A stretch of 64,000 nucleotides of DNA from Rubrimonas sp036735545 (GCA_036735545.1 DAINOD010000004.1:1-64000); one strand, 5' to 3'. Positions 42,833 through 51,817 are shown, counted from the stretch's first letter. Numbers and translations are program-made. The notes: generated from the letters alone by a model not told the origin.

Positions 42833-44182
42833 ATGGACGCCGTTCTCGCCCGCTACGCCGCCCGCCCGGCGCCGCGCTACACGAGCTACCCCACCGCACC
42901 CCATTTCCGGGCCGGGGCCGCGCCCGCGGCGTGGGAGGGGCAACTCTCACGCATCGACGCCGCTGCGCCGGTGTCGCTCTATCTGCACGTCCCGTTCTGC
43001 CGGAAGATGTGCTGGTACTGCGGCTGTACGATGAAGCTCGCCGCGCGGGACGAGACGGTGGCGGACTACGCCGAGGCCCTGATCGCGGAGATCGACCTGA
43101 TCGCGGACCGCCTGCCGGCCCGACTGCGCGTGAGCCACCTGCACTGGGGCGGCGGCACGCCGACGACGCTCGATCCGCGCGACCTCGCCCGCGCGATGGA
43201 GCGGCTGCGGGCGCGCTTCGACATCGGCGAGCACGCCGAGGTCGCCATCGAGACCGATCCGCGCACCCTGACGGCCGAGATGGCGAGCACGATCGGCGCG
43301 CTGGGCTTCACCCGCGCCAGCTTCGGCGTGCAGGAGTTCGACCCGGCGGTGCAGACGGCGATCAACCGCGTCCAGCCGCCAGACATGGTCGCCCGGGCGG
43401 CGGGCATGCTGCGGGCGGCGGGCGTGGGCGGGATCAACTTCGACCTCATCTACGGCCTGCCCCACCAGACCTTGGAGACCCTGCTGCGCACCATCTGGCT
43501 CAGCGCAGCCATGAAGCCCGACCGGTTGGCGCTGTTCGGCTACGCCCATGTGCCGTGGATGGCGAAGAACCAGCGCATGATCCCCGAGGCGGCCCTGCCC
43601 GACTCGCCGGCGCGGTGGGCGCAGGCCGAGGCGGCGGCCGCGGCGCTCCTCGCCGCCGGTTACGTCGCCGTCGGGATCGACCATTTCGCCCGATCCGGCG
43701 ACGCGCTTGCCGGCGCCGCCGCGCAAGGGCGCCTGCGGCGGAACTTCCAGGGCTACACGACCGATTCGGCCGAGACGCTGATCCCCTTCGGCGCCAGCGC
43801 CATCGGCCGCACGCCCGAGGGCTTCGCCCAGAACATCGCCGAGACGGGCGCCTGGGCGCGGGCCGTGCGCGCCGGAACGCCACCCGTGGCCAAGAGCTGC
43901 CCCACCGACGCCGACGACCGTGCGCGGGGCTGGGTGATCGAGCGCCTCATGTGCGACTTCGCCGTCGACCTCGACGCGGCGCGGACCCGCTTCGCGATGG
44001 CGCCCGACTGGTGCGCCGAGGCGTTCGATGCGCTGGCCCCTCTGGCCGCGGACGGGCTGGTGTCGCTGAAGGAGACGCGCGTCGCGCTCACCGAGCGGGG
44101 GCGGCCTCTGGTGCGCGTCGCCGCCGCGGCCTTCGACGCCTACCTTCCGCGCAGCGCCGCCCGCCACTCGGTCGCCGTCTAG
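42833..44182 (+). CDS. hemN: Oxygen-independent coproporphyrinogen III oxidase (HemN)
   Basis: 449 residues. PRYTSYPTAPHF at the N-terminus and the radical SAM motif HVPFCRKMCWYCGC (Cys56/60/63 plus Cys65) are diagnostic for true HemN as opposed to HemW. GGGTPTTL, SFGVQEFDPAVQ and NFDLIYGLPHQT follow. It decarboxylates coproporphyrinogen III to protoporphyrinogen IX without oxygen, feeding the Mg branch used by BchE. It is 10 bases after bchJ and shares its promoter. Confidence 0.93.
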   Translation: MDAVLARYAARPAPRYTSYPTAPHFRAGAAPAAWEGQLSRIDAAAPVSLYLHVPFCRKMCWYCGCTMKLAARDETVADYAEALIAEIDLIADRLPARLRVSHLHWGGGTPTTLDPRDLARAMERLRARFDIGEHAEVAIETDPRTLTAEMASTIGALGFTRASFGVQEFDPAVQTAINRVQPPDMVARAAGMLRAAGVGGINFDLIYGLPHQTLETLLRTIWLSAAMKPDRLALFGYAHVPWMAKNQRMIPEAALPDSPARWAQAEAAAAALLAAGYVAVGIDHFARSGDALAGAAAQGRLRRNFQGYTTDSAETLIPFGASAIGRTPEGFAQNIAETGAWARAVRAGTPPVAKSCPTDADDRARGWVIERLMCDFAVDLDAARTRFAMAPDWCAEAFDALAPLAADGLVSLKETRVALTERGRPLVRVAAAAFDAYLPRSAARHSVAV

Positions 44183-44270
44183 ACCCGCCCGCTTGCCGCC
44201 GGCGCGAGCGGTCTCTACGCTGCGCCGCAAACTTGCCGCGCGCGCGGCGCCGCCGGGGACCGAGGCCAGG

Positions 44271-45146
44271 ATGGAAATCAAGACGGTCGGCGTCATCGGC
44301 GTGGGCCAGATGGGCGTCGGCATCGCGCATGTCTTCGCGCTGGCCGGCTACGAGGTGCTGATCCACGACGTGTCGCAAAGCGCTCTGGCGGCGGCGCCGG
44401 AGCTGATCGAGCGCAATCTGGCCCGCCAGGCCTCCAAGGGACAGATCACCGAGGAAGAACGCGCCGCCGCGCTGGCGCGCATCGGGACGGCCTCGGCCGT
44501 GGCCGGCCTCGCGCCCTGCGACCTCGTCGTCGAGGCGGCGACCGAGAATGAGGCGATCAAGCGCAAGATCTTCGAGGGCGTCGTGCCGCACCTGCAGCCG
44601 CACGCGCTGCTCACCTCCAACACATCCTCGATCTCGATCACGCGGCTGGCCTCCTCGACCGACCGGCCGGAAAAGTTCATGGGCTTCCATTTCATGAACC
44701 CGGCGCCGCTGATGCCGCTGGTCGAACTGATCCGCGGCATCGCGACCGACGAGGCGACCTACAACACCCTGAGGGCGCTCGTGATCCACCTCGGCAAGAC
44801 GCCCTCGAGCGCCGAGGACTTCCCCGCCTTCATCGTCAACCGCATCCTGATCCCGATGATCAACGAGGCGATCTATACGCTTTACGAGGGCGTCGGGACC
44901 GTCGAGGCGATCGACACGGCGCTGAAACTCGGGGCCAACCATCCGATGGGACCGCTGCAGCTTGCGGACTTCATCGGGCTCGACACCTGCCTCGCAATCA
45001 TGCACGTCCTGCACGAAGGATTGGCAGACACGAAATATCGCCCCTGCCCGTTGCTGGTGAAGTATGTCGAAGCCGGCTGGCTCGGCCGCAAGACCAGACG
45101 CGGCTTCTACGACTACCGGGGCGAGACGCCGACGCCGACGCGCTGA
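44271..45146 (+). CDS. 3-hydroxybutyryl/3-hydroxyacyl-CoA dehydrogenase
   Basis: 291 residues; ATG at 44271 starts the NAD domain directly (VGVIGVGQMGVGIAHVFALAGYEV, GxGxxG). TSNTSSISIT, GFHFMNPAPLMPLVE with the catalytic His, and the C-terminal dimer domain NHPMGPLQLADFIGLDT are complete. It oxidises (S)-3-hydroxyacyl-CoA with NAD+, in fatty-acid or butanoate/PHB metabolism. It stands alone, 88 bases after hemN, with a 255-base gap downstream. Confidence 0.93.
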   Translation: MEIKTVGVIGVGQMGVGIAHVFALAGYEVLIHDVSQSALAAAPELIERNLARQASKGQITEEERAAALARIGTASAVAGLAPCDLVVEAATENEAIKRKIFEGVVPHLQPHALLTSNTSSISITRLASSTDRPEKFMGFHFMNPAPLMPLVELIRGIATDEATYNTLRALVIHLGKTPSSAEDFPAFIVNRILIPMINEAIYTLYEGVGTVEAIDTALKLGANHPMGPLQLADFIGLDTCLAIMHVLHEGLADTKYRPCPLLVKYVEAGWLGRKTRRGFYDYRGETPTPTR

Positions 45147-45167
45147 GCGGCCTCAATTCCACCGCAC

Positions 45168-45226
45168 TTGGCGTTCATGTTGATGGTCGCGGTTGCTTCG
45201 CAGGCTGACGCCATCGTGAACGCCAA
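45168..45226. other. Inverted repeat/stem-loop in the gap before the NYN gene
   Basis: A perfect 10-bp inverted repeat (45168-45177 with 45217-45226) encloses a second 5-bp complementary pair (45182-45186 with 45211-45215). The 59-base structure is less GC-rich than its surroundings. It could end transcription of the dehydrogenase gene, or be a small palindromic element. Confidence 0.4.
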
Positions 45227-45321
45227 ACCCGAGCAGTGTTTACCGGGTGTCCTGACACGACCAGCGTTGAGCATCGCCGGCACGTCGACTTCGACGCAAC
45301 TGAGGGATGTTGCCAAGGCGC

Positions 45322-45350
45322 TTGGAAAGTGAAAAAGATCGAAAGATAGG
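45322..45350 (+). promoter_or_regulatory. Candidate sigma70 promoter for the NYN-domain gene
   Basis: TTGGAA (45322-45327) and GATAGG (45345-45350) are separated by 17 bases within an A-rich stretch rare in this window. Transcription would start near 45357, about 45 bases before the ATG. Confidence 0.45.
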
Positions 45351-45401
45351 GCGCGGCTATCAGTGGGGGTATGCAGCGACCCGACAGATTTCGGAGTTAT
45401 C

Positions 45402-45980
45402 ATGTTCTATCGGGACGAACGACTGGCGCTATTCATCGACGGATCGAACCTTTACGCCGCCGCGCGCGCCTTGGGCTTCGACATCGATTACAAGTTGCTG
45501 CGCTCCGAGTTCGTGCGTCGCGGCAAGCTTGTGCGGGCTTTCTACTACACAGCGCTGCTGGAGGATCAGGAGTATTCGCCGATCCGCCCGCTGGTCGACT
45601 GGCTGGACTACAACGGCTTCATGATGGTGACCAAGCCCGCCAAGGAGTTCACCGACTCCCTCGGCCGCCGCAAGGTCAAGGGCAACATGGACATCGAACT
45701 CGCGGTCAATGCGATGGAGATGGCCGACAAGATCGATCACATGGTGTTGTTCTCCGGGGACGGCGACTTCCGCCCGCTGGTGGAGGGCGTGCAGCGCAAG
45801 GGCGTGCGCGTATCGGTGGTGTCCACGATCCGCAGCCAGCCGCCCATGATCGCGGACGAACTGCGGCGTCAGGCCGACAACTTCATCGAACTCGACGAGC
45901 TGCGCGAAGTGATCGGCCGTCCGCCGCGTCCGCCGCGGTCGCTCGACGCCCAGCCCGAGGACGAGACAGACGCGGCTTGA
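45402..45980 (+). CDS. NYN-domain protein (LabA/DUF88 type), putative ribonuclease
   Basis: 192 residues from the ATG after CGGAG. The PIN-like NYN fold has its acidic metal ligands in ALFIDGSNLY, KGNMDIELAVNAMEM and LFSGDGDFRPLVEGV. Such proteins are widespread and believed to process or degrade RNA; specific targets are unknown. A Pro-rich, acidic tail (after residue 165) is typical of alphaproteobacterial members. The uracil-DNA glycosylase gene starts 2 bases after its stop. Confidence 0.88.
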   Translation: MFYRDERLALFIDGSNLYAAARALGFDIDYKLLRSEFVRRGKLVRAFYYTALLEDQEYSPIRPLVDWLDYNGFMMVTKPAKEFTDSLGRRKVKGNMDIELAVNAMEMADKIDHMVLFSGDGDFRPLVEGVQRKGVRVSVVSTIRSQPPMIADELRRQADNFIELDELREVIGRPPRPPRSLDAQPEDETDAA

Positions 45981-45982
45981 CC

Positions 45983-46627
45983 ATGCCGGAGGCCCCGCGG
46001 GACTGCCCGCGCTGCCCCCGCCTCGTCGCCTACCGCGCCGCGAACGCCGCCCGGGAACCGGGCTGGTTCAACGGCGCCGTGCCATCCTTCGGCGATCCGC
46101 AGGCGCGGCTCGCGGTCGTCGGGTTGGCCCCCGGAGTGAAAGGGGCGAACCGGACGGGCCGGCCCTTCACTGGCGACTATGCGGGCGATCTTCTCTACGC
46201 CACGCTTTCGGCGCACGGCTTCTCGCAGGGCCGCTTCGACGCGCGGCCGGACGACGGCCTGCGGCTTGTCGACTGCCTGGTCACCAATGCGGTGCGCTGC
46301 GTGCCGCCGCAGAACAAGCCCGAGACGGCCGAAATCGCCGCCTGCCGCCCCTATCTCGCCGCGCGCCTCGCCGCGACGCCGCGGCTGCGCGCTGTGGTCA
46401 CGCTCGGCCGGATCGCTCACGACAGCACGCTTCGCGCCCTGGGCGCCCGGCCCGCGGCCGCGGCCTTCGCCCATGGCGCGCAGGCCGATGTCGGCGGTCT
46501 GCGTCTGTTCGCAAGCTATCACTGCTCGCGCTACAACACGAACACCGGCCGCCTGACGCCCGCGATGTTCGCAGCCGTCTTCGCCGCGGCGCGGGCGTTT
46601 CTCGACGCTGAGGCCGCTGCGCGGTAG
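45983..46627 (+). CDS. Family 5 (UdgB-type) uracil-DNA glycosylase
   Basis: 214 residues. Motif GLAPGVKGANRTGRPFTGDYAGDLLY and the C-terminal SYHCSRYNTNTGRLT, in place of the HPSP loop of other families, mark family 5 UDG. N-terminal CPRC and further Cys (DCLVTNAVRC) fit a 4Fe-4S cluster. The family lacks the polar catalytic Asp of family 1 and removes uracil, hypoxanthine and other deaminated bases, a useful repair function in GC-rich DNA where cytosine deamination is frequent. Confidence 0.88.
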   Translation: MPEAPRDCPRCPRLVAYRAANAAREPGWFNGAVPSFGDPQARLAVVGLAPGVKGANRTGRPFTGDYAGDLLYATLSAHGFSQGRFDARPDDGLRLVDCLVTNAVRCVPPQNKPETAEIAACRPYLAARLAATPRLRAVVTLGRIAHDSTLRALGARPAAAAFAHGAQADVGGLRLFASYHCSRYNTNTGRLTPAMFAAVFAAARAFLDAEAAAR

Positions 46628-46655
46628 GGTCCGCCGACCGAGACGGAGACGCGCC

Positions 46656-47609
46656 ATGAGCCTGCCGCCCCTCACCCTGAAGCTCGCCGCGCCGCGCGGC
46701 TTCTGCGCCGGCGTCGACCGCGCGATCCAGATCGTGGAGCGCGCGCTGCAGAAATGGGGCGCGCCGGTCTATGTCCGCCACGAGATCGTGCACAACGCCC
46801 ATGTCGTGGAGCGCCTGCGCGCGATGGGCGCCGTCTTCGTCGAGGAGCTCGCCGACTGCCCCGACGACCGCCCGGTGGTGTTCTCCGCCCACGGCGTGCC
46901 GAAGGCGGTGCCCGCCGAGGCCGAGCGGCGGCGGATGCTGGCGGTCGACGCGACCTGTCCGCTGGTGACCAAGGTGCACCTGGAGGCGCAGCGCCACCAC
47001 GAGGGCGGCCGCCAGCTGGTCATGATCGGCCACGCCGGCCACCCCGAGACCGTCGGGACCATGGGCCAGCTGCCGCCGGGCGAGGCGCTGCTGGTCGAGA
47101 CGGTGGAGGACGTCGCGCGCCTCGCCCCGCGCGACCCCGGGCGGCTGGCCTATGTCACCCAGACCACGCTGTCGGTGGACGACACCGCCGCCATCGTCGC
47201 GGCGCTGGAGGCGCGCTTTCCCGCCATCGCCCCGCCGCACCGCGAGGACATCTGCTACGCCACCACCAATCGCCAGGCGGCGGTGAAGGCGATGGCGCCG
47301 GGGATCGACGCGCTGCTCGTGATCGGCGCGCAGAACTCGTCGAACTCGAAGCGCCTCGTCGAGGTGGGCCGCGCGGCCGGCTGCGGCTACGCCCAGCTGG
47401 TGCGCGACGCCGGCGAGGTGGACTGGCGCGCGCTGCAGGGCGCCCGCGCCGTGGGGCTGACCGCCGGCGCCAGCGCGCCGGAAGACCTCGTGCAGGGCGT
47501 GATCGACGCCTTCCGCGCCCGCTACGCCCTGACCGTCGAGACGGTGGAGACCGCCGTGGAGGACATCACGTTCCGCCTGCCGCGCGTCGTGCGAGAGGAC
47601 GCGGCGTGA
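46656..47609 (+). CDS. ispH: 4-hydroxy-3-methylbut-2-enyl diphosphate reductase (IspH/LytB)
   Basis: 317 residues. The three cluster Cys are at 17 (RGFCAGV), 101 (DATCPLV) and 200 (DICYATTNR); HNAHVVERL, SAHGVP, the catalytic Glu in the TQTTLSVDDT region neighbourhood and NSSNSKRLVE are intact. It makes IPP and DMAPP in the last MEP-pathway step, supplying carotenoid, quinone and bacteriochlorophyll side chains. The rnhA start overlaps its stop by 4 bases. Confidence 0.95.
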   Translation: MSLPPLTLKLAAPRGFCAGVDRAIQIVERALQKWGAPVYVRHEIVHNAHVVERLRAMGAVFVEELADCPDDRPVVFSAHGVPKAVPAEAERRRMLAVDATCPLVTKVHLEAQRHHEGGRQLVMIGHAGHPETVGTMGQLPPGEALLVETVEDVARLAPRDPGRLAYVTQTTLSVDDTAAIVAALEARFPAIAPPHREDICYATTNRQAAVKAMAPGIDALLVIGAQNSSNSKRLVEVGRAAGCGYAQLVRDAGEVDWRALQGARAVGLTAGASAPEDLVQGVIDAFRARYALTVETVETAVEDITFRLPRVVREDAA

Positions 47610-48082
47610 AGCTGGTGGCGTTCACCGACGGCGCCTGCTCGGGCAATCCCGGGCCCGGCGGCTGGGGCGCGCTGCTGCAGGCGCGCGACGGCGCGGCGGT
47701 GACGCGGGAGCGGGCGCTGTCGGGCGGCGAGCCGCTGACCACCAACAACCGCATGGAGCTGATGGCCGCCATCTCGGCGCTGGAGGCGCTGGAGCGGCCC
47801 TCGGCGATCACCGTGATCACCGACTCGAACTACGTGAAGCTGGGCGTCAGCCAGTGGATCCACGGCTGGAAGCGCAACGGCTGGAAGACCGCCGACCGCA
47901 AGCCGGTCAAGAACGAGGACCTTTGGCGCCGCCTCGACGCCGCCGCCGCCCGCCACACGGTCGCGTGGGAATGGGTCAAGGGCCACGCCGGCCACGCCGA
48001 GAACGAGCGCGCCGACGAGCTGGCGCGGGAGGGGATGGCGCCGTTCAAGAGCCGCGCCGTCCCGGCGACCGCAGGCAAGTGA
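47606..48082 (+). CDS. rnhA: Ribonuclease HI
   Basis: 158 residues from a GTG overlapping ispH. The catalytic D-E-D-D set is visible: TDGACSGNPGPGGWG (Asp), NNRMELMAAISAL (Glu), ITDSNYVKLGV (Asp) and ENERADELAREGM (Asp), with the basic handle region IHGWKRNGWKT. It removes RNA from RNA-DNA hybrids. The ispH-rnhA order is common in alphaproteobacteria. Confidence 0.95.
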   Translation: MKLVAFTDGACSGNPGPGGWGALLQARDGAAVTRERALSGGEPLTTNNRMELMAAISALEALERPSAITVITDSNYVKLGVSQWIHGWKRNGWKTADRKPVKNEDLWRRLDAAAARHTVAWEWVKGHAGHAENERADELAREGMAPFKSRAVPATAGK

Positions 48083-48093
48083 GGGAGACCGGC

Positions 48094-48693
48094 ATGGGCG
48101 CGATCGCGGACGAGGCGGCGCTGCTGACGCTCTACGGCGCGATCTCGCGGGCGGCGGCGGCCAAGGTGACCGACCACCTGACGCCGGCCTACGCCGCCTT
48201 CGTCGCGGCGTCGCCCTTCGTGGTGCTGGCGAGCGTGGGGCCGGACGGCGTCGACGTGACACCCCGCGGCGACCCGGCCGGCTTCGTCGCGGTGGACGAT
48301 CCGCACACGCTGCTGATGCCCGACCGGCGGGGCAACAACCGCCTCGACGCCCTGCGCAACATCCTGCGCGACCCGCGGGTGAGCCTGCTGTTCCTGATCC
48401 CCGGCGTCGGAGAGACGCTGCGCGTGGTCGGCCGCGCCGAGATCCGCGACGACGACGACCTGCGCGCCCGATTCGTCCACGACGGCAAGGAGCCGGCGAC
48501 GGTGCTGCGCGTCCGGATCGAGCGGGTTTACTTCCAGTGCCAGAAGGCCGTCGTGCGCGCCAGGCTATGGGACCCCGAGGCGCATGGCGCGGCGCCCAGC
48601 GCCGGCGCGATGCTGGCCGACGCGATGGCCGGGCCGCTGGACGTGGCCGCCACCGACGCCGACTACGCCGAGCGGACGAAAGTCCTCTACTGA
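48094..48693 (+). CDS. PPOX-type FMN flavoprotein (pyridoxamine 5'-phosphate oxidase family)
   Basis: 199 residues; the ATG follows GAGGGAGA. FVVLASVGPDGVDVTPRGDPAGFV, LLMPDRRGNNRLDALRNI and VSLLFLIPGVGETLRVVGRAEI define the split-barrel flavin-binding family related to the DR2398/MSMEG_1061 group. The physiological substrate is unknown; it is not a classical PdxH. It lies 11 bases after rnhA. Confidence 0.85.
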   Translation: MGAIADEAALLTLYGAISRAAAAKVTDHLTPAYAAFVAASPFVVLASVGPDGVDVTPRGDPAGFVAVDDPHTLLMPDRRGNNRLDALRNILRDPRVSLLFLIPGVGETLRVVGRAEIRDDDDLRARFVHDGKEPATVLRVRIERVYFQCQKAVVRARLWDPEAHGAAPSAGAMLADAMAGPLDVAATDADYAERTKVLY

Positions 48694-48697
48694 CCGC

Positions 48698-49708
48698 TCA
48701 ACCCGTGACGGCCGGGACGATGTGGCTGGCGAACAGGTGGTTCAGCCGGCGCACATGGCCGCTGGCGGCCATGCCGGGGTCGGAGGTCATCACCACGGTC
48801 AGCGCCAGTTCCGGCGCGACGTAGAGCATCTGCCCGCCGTAGCCGGTGGCGAAGGACACCTCCCACCCCTTGGCGGTGGCGAGGAACCAGCCGTAGCCGT
48901 AGGCGTGGCCCGATCCGGTGGAGACCGTGCGCAGGGCCCAGCTGTCCTGAACCCAGCCGCCGGAGACGAGTCCGCGCCCGCCGAGCCGAAAGGCCTCGCC
49001 GAAGCGCGCCAGCGCAAGCGGCGGAATCGCCATGTCGTTGCCGCCGAGAAAGAGCCCCTGCGGGTCGCGCGTCCAGGGAGGCAACTCGCAGTCGAGCGGC
49101 TTGCCCAGCCACTCCCGCGCCAGCGCCAGCAGGCTCTCGCCCGTCTCCGCCGCCAGCGCCGCGCCCAGCAGATGCGAGGACCCCGTGGAGTAGACGTAGC
49201 GCCCGCCCGGCGCGGCGACGAAGGGGCGGCGCAGCACGTCGGCCACCCAGTCGGGGCTCGAGACCCAGGCGTGGTAGTTGTCGAAGGAGGTGCGCTCCAG
49301 TCCAGCGCGCATCGTCAGAAGATGGTCGAGCGTGATGCGCCCGACGCGGGGATCGGCGCCGCGCGGCACGCGCTCGCCGATCAGATCGACCATGGGCCGG
49401 TCGAGATCGGCCAGATGGCCGCGATCGCGCGCGCAGCCGACCATCGCCGACAGAAGGGTCTTGGAGACCGACTTCACGACATGGGGCCGCTCGGGGCTCG
49501 CCCCGTGGAAGCCCTCGGCGTGGGCGACGGCGCCGTCGAGCATCACCACCATGCTGCGCATCTGGGGCAGACCCCGCGCCAACGCCGCGACGCGCGCAAG
49601 CCCGCGGGGCGGGGGCGGCGGCGCGGCCGGCGGGCCGAAAGCGGGGGCGGCCGCGGCGGCCGAACCCGTCGCGAGCAACCCCGCCAGCACCGCCCTGCGT
49701 CCGACCAT
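48698..49708 (-). CDS. Exported serine hydrolase of the beta-lactamase class C family
   Basis: 336 residues; the ATG at 49708 begins a Tat-like leader (RRAVLAGLLATGSAAAA), whereas longer starts give unrelated translation. The active-site SxxK is SVSK in VVKSVSKTLLSA. The YxN position reads YST in YVYSTGSSHLLG, a variation on YSN. GYGWFLAT and GYGGQMLYVAPE supply the third motif region. Such proteins are usually esterases or peptidases, not true beta-lactamases. It is convergent with the PPOX gene, 4 bases apart. Confidence 0.82.
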   Translation of the reverse strand: MVGRRAVLAGLLATGSAAAAAPAFGPPAAPPPPPRGLARVAALARGLPQMRSMVVMLDGAVAHAEGFHGASPERPHVVKSVSKTLLSAMVGCARDRGHLADLDRPMVDLIGERVPRGADPRVGRITLDHLLTMRAGLERTSFDNYHAWVSSPDWVADVLRRPFVAAPGGRYVYSTGSSHLLGAALAAETGESLLALAREWLGKPLDCELPPWTRDPQGLFLGGNDMAIPPLALARFGEAFRLGGRGLVSGGWVQDSWALRTVSTGSGHAYGYGWFLATAKGWEVSFATGYGGQMLYVAPELALTVVMTSDPGMAASGHVRRLNHLFASHIVPAVTG

Positions 49709-49856
49709 CCCGCCCGCGCCTTGCGCAAAATCCCGCCGACTCGCCTGCCGGAAGGGTGCGGAACCCCGCGGCGCTCGACAAGCGCGCGGTGGTCGCGCGA
49801 CGATTCCAGCGCGCGCCCTATGTCCCTGAGGCGACGCCGACAGCGGAGGATCCGCC

Positions 49857-50591
49857 ATGCGCCGCCTGCTCGCCTGCCTTTGCCTCTGCCTGGCAGCCCC
49901 GCTCGCCGCACTCGCAGAGGACGTCGACGTGGAGCTGGTGCTGATGGCCGACGCGTCGGGCTCCATCGACATGGCCGAACTGCGCCTCCAGCGCGACGGC
50001 TACGCCCGCGCCATGGCCGACCCGGGCGTGCTCAGGGCGATCGCCGACGGCGCCCACGGCCGCATCGCCGTGGCCTACGTCGAATGGGCCGACGCCTTCT
50101 CGCAGGACGTGGTGGTGGACTGGATGGTGATCGACGGCGCCGAGGCGGCGGGAGGCTTCGGGGCGCGCCTCGCCGAAGCGCCGCGCCGCGCCTTCGGCCG
50201 CAACGCCATAGGGGCGGCGCTGCTGAAGGCCACGCAGATGATCGAGGAGGGGCCGCACGAGGGTTTTCGCAAGGTGATCGACTTCTCCGCCGACAGCGCC
50301 AACAGCTGGTCCGGCCCGCCGATCGAGGAGGGGCGTCAGGCGGCGCTCGCGGCGGGGATCACGATCAACGGGCTCGCCGTGCTGTGCCTCGACTGCGCCA
50401 CCAGCCGGCCGGTCTCCTACGACCTTGAAGCCGCGTTCCGCGAGCGCATCGTCGGCGGCCCCGGCCACTTCGTCGTGACGGCCGACGGCGAACAGGCCTT
50501 CGCGGAGGCCGTTCGGCGCAAGCTGATCCTCGAGATCGCGGGCCTGGAGCCCGGCTCGCGCCCCGCGCTGGCCACGCTCGTCCCGCGCTGA
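49857..50591 (+). CDS. Exported DUF1194 protein (von Willebrand A-like)
   Basis: 244 residues with signal peptide MRRLLACLCLCLAAPLAALA. VDVELVLMADASGSIDMAELRLQRDGYARA carries the MIDAS start DASGS; GRNAIGAALLKATQMIEE and KVIDFSADSANSW follow, as in DUF1194. The mature protein probably binds a divalent metal and a protein partner in the periplasm; its role is unknown. It is divergent from the serine hydrolase, 148 bases apart. Confidence 0.88.
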   Translation: MRRLLACLCLCLAAPLAALAEDVDVELVLMADASGSIDMAELRLQRDGYARAMADPGVLRAIADGAHGRIAVAYVEWADAFSQDVVVDWMVIDGAEAAGGFGARLAEAPRRAFGRNAIGAALLKATQMIEEGPHEGFRKVIDFSADSANSWSGPPIEEGRQAALAAGITINGLAVLCLDCATSRPVSYDLEAAFRERIVGGPGHFVVTADGEQAFAEAVRRKLILEIAGLEPGSRPALATLVPR

Positions 50592-50635
50592 GCGCGCGCT
50601 TGACAGCCGGCGCGCGGCCCGCCCCTCTGCGCGCC

Positions 50636-51817
50636 ATGGACGCCGTAGCCGAGCAATACGAAGCCTACCCCTACCCCGCCCGCGACCCGGCGGAGGAGAC
50701 GCGGCGGCTGCTGCGCGGCTCGCCCTCGGACCCGGTGGAGATCGACCATTTCTGCTTCGGGGGCGCGCGTGACTGGTCGCGGCCGTTCCGCGCGCTGGTG
50801 GCGGGCGGCGGGGCCGGCGACGCGCTGGTGATGCTGGCGCAGCTGCTGAGCGACGCGCGCTGTCCCTACGAGCTGGTCTATCTCGACCTCTCCGCCGCCA
50901 GCCGGCGCATCGCGGAGGCCCGCATCGCCGCGCGCGGCCTGGGCGGGGTGCGCTTTGAGACCGGCGACCTGCTCGACGCCGCCGGCTTGGGCCCCTTCGA
51001 CTACATCGACTGCTGCGGCGTGCTGCACCATCTGCCCGACCCGCAGGCCGGCTTCGACGCGCTGGCGGCGGCGCTGGCGCCGGGCGGCGGACTCGGGGCG
51101 ATGGTCTACGCTCCCTACGGCCGGACGGGGGTGTATCCCTTGCAGGCCGCGCTGGCGACGCTGACCGCCGGGATGGCTCCGGCCGAGAAGGTCGCGACGG
51201 CCAAGCGCGTGCTGGCGCGGCTGCCGAAAAGCAACTGGTTCATGCGCAACGATCTTCTGGGCGACCACCGCCGCAGCGACGCCGGCCTCTACGACCTGCT
51301 GCTGCACGCCCGCGACCGCCCCTTCACCGCCGACGCCGTGATGGCGGCCGTCGAGCGCGCCGGGCTGAGCTTCGCAGGCTTCATCGAGCCTGCCCGCTAC
51401 GACCCCGCCACGTGGACCCCGGAGCCGCCGAAGGGGCTGGCGCCGGCCGCCGCGGCGGCGCTGGCGGAGCAACTCGCTGGCGGGATCAAGGCGCATGTCT
51501 TCTACGCCTCCAGGGGCCCCGTGCGGGTCGCGAAGCCGGGCCCCGCGGCGCGGCCGCGGCTGCGCGGGGTCTCGGCCGGGGCGCTGGCGGCGGCGGCCGG
51601 GAAGGGCGGGACCTGGGAGCGCGACGGCGCCGCGCACGCCTTCGCGCTGCCCAAGGGCTCGGCGGCTGCGCTGCGGCTGATGGACGGCCGGCGGCGGCTG
51701 GGCGAGATCGCCGAGGCGCTGGGACTGGACTGGATCGCCTTCTCGACCCTCTACGCCCCCGTTCACCGCACGCTGACCGGCTTCGGGTCGCTGCTATATT
51801 CCGAGCGGCTGTCGTGA
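50636..51817 (+). CDS. Class I SAM-dependent methyltransferase
   Basis: 393 residues. The start YEAYPYPARDP is typical of a family of two-part methyltransferases. The SAM-binding core is FRALVAGGGAGDALVMLAQLL, with the acidic YLDLSAAS strand, DLLDAAGLGPFDYIDCCGVLHHLPDP and an APGGGLGAMVYAPYGRTGVYPLQ loop. The C-terminal 130 residues (ending YAPVHRTLTGFGSLLYSE) are a separate domain of unknown role. It overlaps the DUF3445 gene by 4 bases, hinting at joint action on the same metabolite or protein. Confidence 0.83.
   Translation: MDAVAEQYEAYPYPARDPAEETRRLLRGSPSDPVEIDHFCFGGARDWSRPFRALVAGGGAGDALVMLAQLLSDARCPYELVYLDLSAASRRIAEARIAARGLGGVRFETGDLLDAAGLGPFDYIDCCGVLHHLPDPQAGFDALAAALAPGGGLGAMVYAPYGRTGVYPLQAALATLTAGMAPAEKVATAKRVLARLPKSNWFMRNDLLGDHRRSDAGLYDLLLHARDRPFTADAVMAAVERAGLSFAGFIEPARYDPATWTPEPPKGLAPAAAAALAEQLAGGIKAHVFYASRGPVRVAKPGPAARPRLRGVSAGALAAAAGKGGTWERDGAAHAFALPKGSAAALRLMDGRRRLGEIAEALGLDWIAFSTLYAPVHRTLTGFGSLLYSERLS

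Noticed and set aside
45113..45403. Minus-strand frame of 96 codons covering the gap before the NYN gene
   Set aside because: It has no ribosome site, no recognised family, and overlaps a stem-loop and a likely promoter on the other strand.
48698..49708. Calling the serine hydrolase an antibiotic-resistance beta-lactamase
   Set aside because: Its YxN motif is YST and the overall sequence is that of the wider esterase/peptidase family; no resistance context is present.
50600..50628. TTGACA before the methyltransferase gene
   Set aside because: The -35 is perfect but the matching -10 position is CCCTCT, so a sigma70 promoter is not supported.
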